Origin: JBEBVQ01 sp037190845
Lineage (GTDB): Bacteria > Bacteroidota > Bacteroidia > Chitinophagales > Chitinophagaceae
NCBI GenBank assembly: GCA_037190845.1
Contig: JBBCJI010000019.1
Span: forward strand, 158,056-222,055
Reading direction: 5' to 3'
DNA length: 64,000 nt
The notes under the pieces: generated by a model
Seen by the model: only the letters and a program-made list of their open reading frames with translations
The model's database searches: none
What the model was told of the DNA's origin: nothing
Part shown: in pieces, positions 8,058 through 15,400 of the stretch
Layout: the number at the start of each line of letters is the position of its first letter
Position numbering within the stretch: the first letter of the stretch is position 1
Program-made: the position numbers and the translations under genes

Positions 8058-8255
8058 ATGCTGATCATAGATTCAAAAGACTGCGAAAACATAGATAAAG
8101 CGCTCAAAAAATATAAGAAAAAATTTGAGAAAGCACGCATTCTCACTCAGTTGCGTGGTCGTCAGTCTTTTACAAAGCCTTCTGTAAAACGTCGTACGCA
8201 AGTATTAAAGGCGATTTACCGCCAGCAGATCGCTTCCGGAAAAGTAGAGCTGTAA
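8058..8255 (+). CDS. rpsU: 30S ribosomal protein S21
   Basis: The protein is 65 residues, basic and helical, with the S21 pattern of an N-terminal strand (MLIIDSKDCENIDKALKKYKKKF broken at about residue 23) and a C-terminal basic helix (KPSVKRRTQVLKAIYRQQ). It binds the 30S platform near the 3' end of 16S rRNA. An in-frame upstream ATG at 8019 overlaps the -7 box, so 8058 was taken; it has the strong Shine-Dalgarno site. xerC-type and hpf genes follow, a common Bacteroidota order. Confidence 0.95.
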   Translation: MLIIDSKDCENIDKALKKYKKKFEKARILTQLRGRQSFTKPSVKRRTQVLKAIYRQQIASGKVEL

Positions 8256-8271
8256 TACTAAATTGATAATG

Positions 8272-8324
8272 GAAAATTGAAAGTTGAAAATGGATTTATT
8301 CCTCATTCTCAACTTTCAATTTTC
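8272..8324. repeat. Inverted repeat after rpsU, TTGAAAG family
   Basis: GAAAATTGAAAGTTGA (8272-8287) pairs perfectly over 16 bp with 8309-8324. It sits 16 bases after the rpsU stop and probably ends or attenuates the rpsU transcript before the recombinase gene. Confidence 0.75.
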
Positions 8325-8346
8325 TATTTTCAATTAAAAAAATAAC

Positions 8347-8387
8347 TTGTGCCCGGTACTGTAAAGTTGTATATTTACAGTACCGGG
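8347..8387 (+). promoter_or_regulatory. Probable promoter of the recombinase gene overlapped by a 14-bp perfect inverted repeat
   Basis: CCCGGTACTGTAAA (8352-8365) and its exact reverse complement (8374-8387) are separated by eight bases. They end seven bases before the recombinase ATG. TTG (8347-8349), 20 bases, then TATATTTA (8370-8377) resembles a promoter with one mismatch in the -7 box. The palindrome therefore covers the spacer and the -7 box. It could be an operator or a 5' RNA hairpin. Confidence 0.55.
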
Positions 8388-8394
8388 TATTCTT

Positions 8395-9285
8395 ATGACA
8401 GGAACATGGCAAACGGATTTCATCAATTACCTGCGTTATGAAAAGCGCAGTTCCGCCCATACTGTTGCCGCCTACAAAAAAGACCTGGAACAATATGCTG
8501 CTTATGTACAGGAGCACTTCAATCTGGCGGACGATTCAGAGATCACCCATTTTCACCTGCGCTCCTGGCTGGCGGATCTGAAAGAAAACGGACTTACCCC
8601 ACGCAGCATCAACCGGAAAATGTCCTCCCTTCAGGCCTATTTTAAATATCTGCACCGGCAGCAGCGGATCAGCGTCAACCCCACCCGGCCATTACATGCC
8701 ATGCGTACGCCCGACCGGCTACCGACATACCTGAAAGAACAGGAAACCAGCTACCTGCTGGAAGAAATGCAGTTTGCACCCGAATTCGGAGGTCTTACCG
8801 ACCGTATGATCTGTGAATTGCTCTACCAGACCGGTATTCGGCGCAGTGAACTGCAAAATCTCAAAGAAAAGGATATAGAATGGAGCCTGCAGCAGATACG
8901 CGTGCTGGGGAAAGGCAATAAAGAACGGCTGATCCCGGTAAGCCGCCCACTGCTTGACCAACTGCGCCATTATCTCACTGAAAAAAGAAAGCTGGAATAC
9001 TATGATACAGCACGCCTTCTGGTCCTCGAAACCGGGAAGCCGCTGTATGCCGTTTATATTTACCGAACCGTTAAAAAATATCTGTCTATCGCAACAACTT
9101 TATCCAAAAAAAGTCCTCATGTGCTGAGGCACAGTTTTGCTACGCACCTGCTTGGGAACGGGGCTAATATCCAGGCTATCAAAGACCTGCTGGGACACAG
9201 CAGCCTTGCTGCCACACAGGTGTATACGCACAACAATGTTGAAAAGCTGCTGGAGATCCATAAACGGAATCATCCCCGCGGTTGA
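8395..9285 (+). CDS. xerC: Tyrosine recombinase, XerC/XerD type
   Basis: This 296-residue protein has the two-domain layout of chromosomal dimer-resolving recombinases: an N-terminal SAM-like DNA-binding domain (about 5-90) and a catalytic domain. Catalytic residues are visible: Arg in TGIRRSEL, Lys in LGKGNKERLIPV, H-x-x-R in HVLRHSFATHLL, the later His in LLGHSSLAATQVYTH and the nucleophile Tyr in the same motif. It probably acts at dif with FtsK. The length matches the family. It sits between rpsU and hpf, the usual housekeeping position in Bacteroidota, so it is not a phage integrase. XerC versus XerD cannot be settled by eye. Confidence 0.9.
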   Translation: MTGTWQTDFINYLRYEKRSSAHTVAAYKKDLEQYAAYVQEHFNLADDSEITHFHLRSWLADLKENGLTPRSINRKMSSLQAYFKYLHRQQRISVNPTRPLHAMRTPDRLPTYLKEQETSYLLEEMQFAPEFGGLTDRMICELLYQTGIRRSELQNLKEKDIEWSLQQIRVLGKGNKERLIPVSRPLLDQLRHYLTEKRKLEYYDTARLLVLETGKPLYAVYIYRTVKKYLSIATTLSKKSPHVLRHSFATHLLGNGANIQAIKDLLGHSSLAATQVYTHNNVEKLLEIHKRNHPRG

Positions 9286-9321
9286 TAAATAAATATTTTT
9301 TAACCTCAAAAACGTGTAATT

Positions 9322-9624
9322 ATGAACGTGCAAATCCAAACCGTGCACTTTGATGCAGACAGCAAACTGATCGAACACGTCAATCAGAAACTTGAAAAGT
9401 TGAAAACATTTCATGACAAGATCATCAGCGTGGAAGTCTATTTAGTCCTGGACAATCTGGCACACCAGATCAAGGACAAGATTGCGGAAATCAAGGTACA
9501 CGTACCGCGTCATTCTTATTTTGTAAAACATTCCAGCAAAGCATTCGAAGAATCCTTCGGCACAGCGTTCAACAGCATGGTCAACCAGCTGAAGCGGCGT
9601 AAAGAAAAGCTGCAGGCAGCATAA
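9322..9624 (+). CDS. hpf: Ribosome hibernation-promoting factor, short form
   Basis: This 100-residue protein begins MNVQIQTVHFDADSKLIEHVNQKLEKL, the beta-alpha start of the HPF/RaiA family, and ends in a basic helix (NQLKRRKEKLQAA). It lacks the dimerising C-terminal domain of long HPF. HPF binds the 30S decoding region and silences ribosomes in stationary phase. It follows the recombinase by 36 bases on the same strand. A clear terminator follows. Confidence 0.92.
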   Translation: MNVQIQTVHFDADSKLIEHVNQKLEKLKTFHDKIISVEVYLVLDNLAHQIKDKIAEIKVHVPRHSYFVKHSSKAFEESFGTAFNSMVNQLKRRKEKLQAA

Positions 9625-9648
9625 ACTCCCGATCAGAATTATTTTTAT

Positions 9649-9683
9649 CCGGCACTGCATCATTGTGTAGTGCCGGTTTTTTA
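9649..9683 (+). terminator. Rho-independent terminator after hpf
   Basis: CCGGCACT (9649-9656) pairs with AGTGCCGG (9669-9676), followed by TTTTTTATATT. It lies 25 bases after the hpf stop and could also serve the minus-strand gene ending at 9699, since A-rich sequence flanks the other side. Confidence 0.85.
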
Positions 9684-9698
9684 TATTGCCTTTTCACC

Positions 9699-11900
9699 TC
9701 ACCGGATCAGCGTTATGTCTCCTTTCCGGGTGATCTCTGTACCATCCGGACACGTGGCGGAAATGCTATAATAATATACGCCCACATCCGCCGGCATGCC
9801 TTTATAGCTGCCGTCCCAATGTGTGCTTATACGATCAGCAGTAAAAACATTCTGTCCTAACCGGTTAAATACCTGCAGATGAACCTTCTCTATATTATCA
9901 TTTGATTGCGGGCGCAGATAATCATTCAACCCGTCTCCATTCGGCGTAAAAGCGTCGGGTATCAATAATGTGCAGCACACGGCTGCATGTATGACTGTGC
10001 TCGCAGAATCCCTGCAATCATGCTCCGATAAACCAATCACCAGCACGTTCGTGTAATGATCAGAGAGATAAATGCCCACAGGATTAGTGTATCCGGCCAG
10101 TCGCCCGTTATTATACCATTGATATTGAACGGCTCCGCCGGCTATGCAGGACACCGTATCACCCAGACATAAAGCAGCTCCGGTCTGTACTGTAGTAATG
10201 TCCACTTCCGGGAGCGGCTCAACGATAAGCTCCAGGATGATTACAGAGTCACAGCCATTGGCATCGGGGAATGTGTCATAATAAACACCCGGATTACGCA
10301 ACTCCCTGCCATTGAAGAAGTATACTTCGCCGGCACAAATGATCTGCTGTATCGCGTCATTTAAAACCGGAGGAGGCAGTACGGTAAGCTCCAAAGTCAC
10401 AACCGAATCACACCCTTCAGCAGTGATGAGTGTATCATAATAAACACCCGCGCTGTACAGCAACCTTCCGTTAAACAGGAATGACTCATTAGCACAGATA
10501 ACCGCTGCAACATGGGATGGAATAAGAGCACCCAGGGAATATTTAATGGTATCTGTATGAAATACACAGGGATTGGATGTGGTATATTTAACCCAGTAAG
10601 TTCCCGGAGCATTAATCGTCAGCGTTTTACCATCAGTGCCATCATTCCATACATATCCCCAACCTGTAGTATCTCCGGCAGTTAACGTGAAAGGCGAAAC
10701 GCATGTAACAATTTCACGGACACTATGCAGCGTATCAGGAACAATCATGAGCGGTACAACACTTGGCAGACCGATATGCATGGTATCCGTCAATGTAACG
10801 GCATTTGCCTGCGGCTGGCAGGCCAGGCCGGCCTGATTCGGATCGTTGATAACAGACAGAGAGAGCTCATTATTCCGGAAGTAGATCTTATTATCCGGAG
10901 CCAGCTTCAGATGTGTGAGAGAAACAGGGGAAACGGTTGTCTGTGAAGCGATAATATTAGTCAGGCTACCGGCAGCAAGATTATATTGAATGACGCCCAG
11001 AGCGCTGCTGAAGTATAATTTCGTATCATCGGGAGAGAAGCATACGCCATAGCCGATAGCATAGGGATATAACTCCTGCTCATTAGACAGCATTCCTGTG
11101 GCCGGATCAAAATCAAACAACAGCAGACCGGGATTATAGGGAACAGAGCAGCTTTCTGTTATAGCAATTTTACGCCGGTCGTTCGAGACGCCAATACAGC
11201 CTGACATGTAAACGCTGTTGTAGATGTTCTGGACTAAAGAAGTAACGGGGGCGCTGATACCGGTTGTCGTAATTTCAAAAGCTTTGCATTCTTTTGTTCT
11301 CGAGATAACCAGCAGCCAGATATTACATCCGTTACCTGCTACCGCAGTCATTCCTTCCATCAGGTTCGTATCCACAGGAATACCTTTGGCACCGGATACC
11401 ACATCACCCAGCCCGCCGTTAAGGCTCATATCCACTACACTGTAAAATAATCTTCCGCTTCCGTTATTCCCTATTTCCCGAGAAGTCAGCGAAAAGATAT
11501 AATACTGCCCGGGGTGGCCGGGCCTGGGTATGATGATACTCCCCTGCGAAGTACTTGAAGTTGGTGTGAGATAATTTGTGCTCTGGACAGGCGTGAGATT
11601 ATTTCCATTGGGCATGAGATTATGCTGCCGGTCGAGCACGCGCGTACCTTCCGTATAAAATAACAATTGCCCGTTCTCATCACAGACCGAAGCGCTGCAT
11701 TCGCCGGCCACATCTGTTGTACCGATGTTGGTTGTGATGGCCGTTGGCGTGCCGCCGTTAAAATCAACGCCGGAATTTTTACCGAATACCCAGACGTTTT
11801 CATATTGCGCGTACGCTGCTACGGGGATTATCGAGAGGCAGATAACACAAAGTAAACAACGTGACAGGATACAGGGAAGCACTGTTTGAAGGACATTCAT
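9699..11900 (-). CDS. T9SS-exported surface protein with gliding-motility-associated C-terminal domain (733 aa)
   Basis: A signal peptide ends near AYAQ (about residue 32). Residues about 40-400 look like a beta-propeller (repeated short hydrophobic strands, LLFYTEGTRV, IIIPRPGHPGQYYIF). Then come two copies of a module with FNGR...G.YYDT....GCDSV...L.V (about 465-570), an Ig-like segment, and a C-terminal CHU_C-type sorting domain (about 645-733) beginning IPDAFTPNGDGLND and ending KGDITLIR. Such domains direct export through the T9SS. It is a paralogue of the next gene upstream (25-base gap) and the last of four tightly spaced cargo genes. Ligand unknown. Confidence 0.85.
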   Translation of the reverse strand: MNVLQTVLPCILSRCLLCVICLSIIPVAAYAQYENVWVFGKNSGVDFNGGTPTAITTNIGTTDVAGECSASVCDENGQLLFYTEGTRVLDRQHNLMPNGNNLTPVQSTNYLTPTSSTSQGSIIIPRPGHPGQYYIFSLTSREIGNNGSGRLFYSVVDMSLNGGLGDVVSGAKGIPVDTNLMEGMTAVAGNGCNIWLLVISRTKECKAFEITTTGISAPVTSLVQNIYNSVYMSGCIGVSNDRRKIAITESCSVPYNPGLLLFDFDPATGMLSNEQELYPYAIGYGVCFSPDDTKLYFSSALGVIQYNLAAGSLTNIIASQTTVSPVSLTHLKLAPDNKIYFRNNELSLSVINDPNQAGLACQPQANAVTLTDTMHIGLPSVVPLMIVPDTLHSVREIVTCVSPFTLTAGDTTGWGYVWNDGTDGKTLTINAPGTYWVKYTTSNPCVFHTDTIKYSLGALIPSHVAAVICANESFLFNGRLLYSAGVYYDTLITAEGCDSVVTLELTVLPPPVLNDAIQQIICAGEVYFFNGRELRNPGVYYDTFPDANGCDSVIILELIVEPLPEVDITTVQTGAALCLGDTVSCIAGGAVQYQWYNNGRLAGYTNPVGIYLSDHYTNVLVIGLSEHDCRDSASTVIHAAVCCTLLIPDAFTPNGDGLNDYLRPQSNDNIEKVHLQVFNRLGQNVFTADRISTHWDGSYKGMPADVGVYYYSISATCPDGTEITRKGDITLIR

Positions 11901-11925
11901 TTCTGTAGGGTTTGGTATAAAACAA

Positions 11926-13953
11926 TTACCGGATCAACGTGACATCTCCTTTTCTCTGGAACTCCGTTCCATCGCGGCACATAACGGTGGCGATATAATA
12001 ATATACGCCTACGTCCGCAGGCAGACCATTATAGCTGCCATCCCAATGTGTATTTATATCGGCAGACACGAAAACGTTTTGCCCCCAGCGGTTGAATATC
12101 TGCATCTGGTAACGGTTGAAATGACCATTTGCCCGTGGCCCGAAATCATCATTCAACCCATCGCCGTTAGGTGTAAAAGCATTGGGGATAAACATATCAC
12201 AGCAAGCATCAGCATGAACGACAACATCAACAGAATCTCGGCAGTCATTGTCTGCCATACCAACGACTATCGCTTTGTTGACCCGGTCGGGTAAATGAAT
12301 ATATCTTTGAGCCGCAGAATCAATCAGCCGTTTACCGGAATACCACAGGTAGCTCATCCCACCGTCAGCCGTAACAAAAACAGAATCACCCAGGCATAGC
12401 GGCAGGATTTCATCTACCACAACAGAAATTTCCGGGGCAGGCAGAACGATCAGGTTTAGGGTTACAGTCGAATCACATCCATTGGCAGCAGTCAGGGTAT
12501 CATAATAAGTACCGGGGCTGTTGAGCCAGGAGTCATTAAAAAAGTACGATTCGTTGGAGCAGATATGTTTCAGTTCATTATGAAATACAGGCTCATTAAG
12601 CATCACCCGTACCGAATCCGAAATGCTGCAGTTCCCCTGCGTTGAATCGGTGCTGACGGTTATGATGAAAGTGGTATCCGATAGAGGCGCAATGATTGGG
12701 GCTAATGTATGTTCACCGGCCATGATAAAACCTGCCGGCATCCAGTTTATAGAATATCTTATCCAGGAAACTTTGTTTATGATGATAGCCTCAAGCATAT
12801 CCGTATAAGGGGTACAGCGTGTAATGGTATCATCTGTATGCACACTTACAGAGGGAGGGGATACAATAAGAAAAGTATCACTACGCTGCTCATCATCGCA
12901 GGGAACAGGCGAAGAAGAATACAGCACAATACGGGTGGTAGTAGTGGCTGGCACAACCCGATAATCCGGCCCGCTGACCGTAACCGTGGCCTCGCCTTCA
13001 ATAACAGAATAGGTATAAGGCGCAATACCGGATGCCGTAAGCGTAGCTCCGGGAGATGCCGTACAGAGGAATACCGTATCATTTGTAAATTGCCGGGGGC
13101 CGGAACTGATGCCGGCTATCGGGCAGGATGCAAAATCTGCAGGGTTATAAACCGTGGAGAATGCAACGGGGGAAGGAGCGACGTTAATGGTGCCTGCTCC
13201 TATTGTACCCATGAAAATCTGTGAAGAGGATGCCGAATAATTCACACTAAGTATCAGTGTGTTTTTTACAATCGCCATACCGCCACTGCCCTGGAATAAA
13301 GACGGTAACCCGGATATATCCCATTGATCCAGCAATACACCAGCCGGACTATATTTGCGCAATTGAGGATGTGATATACCGACGTGGAGATAAAAATTTC
13401 CTTGGTAATCAACAACTATGTCTGCCGTTCCTTTTCCTGGAACACCTGGACTACTGCTCCATCCACCGGGTATGGAAAGCAGCACGCGGGCGTCCCCTGT
13501 TCCGTCATATTGATACACATCCCCAGGGCCCCAATTCAGACTATATAAATAGCCTCCGCCACCACCCAGGTTCGGGGCAGTACTCCCCGAACGATGACCG
13601 GTATTTACCCAAGCTGTACCGTCATAGTAATGATAATAAGGAATACCACTAATCAAAGCTGTAGTGTAAAAAGTAGGCGAAGGGGCCGTAGAAGAATTCA
13701 GGTTCTCACATATGGCCAGCCCACGTCCATTGGATGTAGGCGTCGCCACTGAAATGGTATTAAGGAAAGGGTTAGATGCAGACAAAGGCTGGAATGGATC
13801 CCAAGAGTAAAAAATAGCTAAAGGATCAATATGAACATAGATCCGATCACAATCCGACACACAATCCGGCAATTGTGAAAAAGACTTGCCCGGAAAGGCC
13901 AGAATAAATACCGTTCCTATAAAACAGGCACAGGTTGAGCACATTGATTTCAT
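11926..13953 (-). CDS. T9SS-exported surface protein with gliding-motility-associated C-terminal domain (675 aa)
   Basis: The signal peptide ends near GKSFSQ (about residue 26). The N-terminal half (about 30-290) is rich in Gly, Tyr and Trp and may form a propeller. It is followed by Ig-like repeats, one YFFNDSW...G.YYDTL...NGCDSTVTL module (about 475-515), and a CHU_C-type sorting domain starting IPNAFTPNGDGLND (about 590) and ending KGDVTLIR. The C-terminal 240 residues closely resemble the neighbour at 9699. It lies 23 bases after the upstream cargo gene, so one transcript is likely. Function beyond surface display is unknown. Confidence 0.85.
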   Translation of the reverse strand: MKSMCSTCACFIGTVFILAFPGKSFSQLPDCVSDCDRIYVHIDPLAIFYSWDPFQPLSASNPFLNTISVATPTSNGRGLAICENLNSSTAPSPTFYTTALISGIPYYHYYDGTAWVNTGHRSGSTAPNLGGGGGYLYSLNWGPGDVYQYDGTGDARVLLSIPGGWSSSPGVPGKGTADIVVDYQGNFYLHVGISHPQLRKYSPAGVLLDQWDISGLPSLFQGSGGMAIVKNTLILSVNYSASSSQIFMGTIGAGTINVAPSPVAFSTVYNPADFASCPIAGISSGPRQFTNDTVFLCTASPGATLTASGIAPYTYSVIEGEATVTVSGPDYRVVPATTTTRIVLYSSSPVPCDDEQRSDTFLIVSPPSVSVHTDDTITRCTPYTDMLEAIIINKVSWIRYSINWMPAGFIMAGEHTLAPIIAPLSDTTFIITVSTDSTQGNCSISDSVRVMLNEPVFHNELKHICSNESYFFNDSWLNSPGTYYDTLTAANGCDSTVTLNLIVLPAPEISVVVDEILPLCLGDSVFVTADGGMSYLWYSGKRLIDSAAQRYIHLPDRVNKAIVVGMADNDCRDSVDVVVHADACCDMFIPNAFTPNGDGLNDDFGPRANGHFNRYQMQIFNRWGQNVFVSADINTHWDGSYNGLPADVGVYYYIATVMCRDGTEFQRKGDVTLIR

Positions 13954-13976
13954 AAATAATGTAGGGGTTATATTTT

Positions 13977-15368
13977 TTAATGCTCTGTTTTTATCAGTTT
14001 TTCGATGCGGAGCACGTGTCCCTGCTCATCCCTTACACGGAGCAGATACATGCCTGCAGGTAAATCCTCCAACCCGATCCGCCCGGCAGTTTGCCGGACC
14101 GCCTGCACTTTCCCTTCCATGCTGCTGATCGTTATTTCCAGCGGTACGGCACCAAGAACCTGCACATAGGAATGAGCAGGATTAGGATAAACACTTATTA
14201 CTTCTTTTTCCGGTACGCTGAGGCCCAGGGATACAAAATCCGTACACTCAGATGTATCTGTGCAGCCGCCCTGCGTGATCACAACGGCATAGCGGCCGCT
14301 TTTCCCAGGAATAAAGAACTTATCATCACCCTGCTCCAGCCATTCACCGGTAATACAATCCATCCAGCGGTAATGTGCGTCATCCGCGTTTGCCATCAAC
14401 GTATCTGCAGATATATACAGAGAAGTGTTTACTTCCGTTACCCGTAATGTAATCCGTGTGATGCTGTCGCAACCTCCCGGAAGAATGACAGTATCTGCAT
14501 ATGTTCCCGGATCTGTAACAGTTTTACCTGATGGCAGTTGATAGGATTCATTATGGCAAAAGCTATCCTGTAGCTCAGTAATAATAGAGCTGCAGGTCTT
14601 AATGCAGCGTACGCTATATCCGCCGCCTCTGATTTCCGGGTACATACTTACCGGTAAATAAGAAGAGATATAAAGTGCATCGGCCAGATAAGGGTTTTGC
14701 TGCTGACAGGTACTACTCCAGTAAAAGCCGATGGAAGGATCCGGATACAATTCTCCAGGTGGATTATACCCATGGCTTCTTCCCCCTGCAAGGGTCAGTT
14801 TCAGGTTCGAATTAAAAGCTGATGCGGGTGTGGTAATGTTTTCTGCAGAGATCAGGTTTTCCCATTCTTCTCTGATAGGAATACGCCAGCCATCACCAAT
14901 AGCAGCACACGGGTCTTTTCCGTTGGCGCTACCGGGAGGGTGCTTGCTCCAGGTATCTGCCGGGGTTCCCGGCTGCCACCACCAGGGTTCTCCGTAATAA
15001 AAATAAGGGATGCCCGTCCCCAGAGAAGACGGATCCTTAGGACCGGGCAACATACTGGTCAATGCTTTCATGCTGTTCCGTAGCTGGTGACCATCATCCC
15101 ACCTTCCCCATTGGAACAGGTGTCCGAAAGCAGCAGTATCCGTCAGAGAATCAGCTACATGTGTTGCACCGAGATTTTGCTGCAGCCAAATATGCCCGTC
15201 TGCAGCCCTCACAGCAGCATAGGTGACACTGTCTCCCCCATATCTAAAACCCACAGTACCCGTAGAACCGGCTACCGGCCCCGGAAGTTGTGCAGATAAA
15301 TGTCCCGATATCCAGAGAAGCAAGCTGCCTATCAGCAGATATCTGACTTTATAAGAAGAAATAATCAT
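13977..15368 (-). CDS. FISUMP-domain protein with T9SS type A sorting domain
   Basis: This 463-residue protein has a signal peptide (cleavage near LSAQ, about residue 27). Residues about 55-265 match the fibrobacter-succinogenes major-paralogue (FISUMP) domain: WLQQNLGATHVADS, WRIPIREEWENLIS, and a final GGGYSVRCIK. A single NESYQLPSGK...G.YADT....GCDSI module follows, and the end is a type A T9SS sorting domain (YPNPAHSYVQV ... GMYLLRV ... EKLIKTE). It is 32 bases from the gene upstream. The role of the FISUMP domain is not well defined. Confidence 0.85.
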   Translation of the reverse strand: MIISSYKVRYLLIGSLLLWISGHLSAQLPGPVAGSTGTVGFRYGGDSVTYAAVRAADGHIWLQQNLGATHVADSLTDTAAFGHLFQWGRWDDGHQLRNSMKALTSMLPGPKDPSSLGTGIPYFYYGEPWWWQPGTPADTWSKHPPGSANGKDPCAAIGDGWRIPIREEWENLISAENITTPASAFNSNLKLTLAGGRSHGYNPPGELYPDPSIGFYWSSTCQQQNPYLADALYISSYLPVSMYPEIRGGGYSVRCIKTCSSIITELQDSFCHNESYQLPSGKTVTDPGTYADTVILPGGCDSITRITLRVTEVNTSLYISADTLMANADDAHYRWMDCITGEWLEQGDDKFFIPGKSGRYAVVITQGGCTDTSECTDFVSLGLSVPEKEVISVYPNPAHSYVQVLGAVPLEITISSMEGKVQAVRQTAGRIGLEDLPAGMYLLRVRDEQGHVLRIEKLIKTEH

Positions 15369-15400
15369 GGTTAAATCTCTATCTGGTGATAAATAGTTTC

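Noticed and set aside
8395..9285. Phage integrase
   Set aside because: The recombinase sits in the conserved rpsU-hpf setting with no att-like repeats or phage genes nearby; it is a chromosomal Xer-type enzyme.
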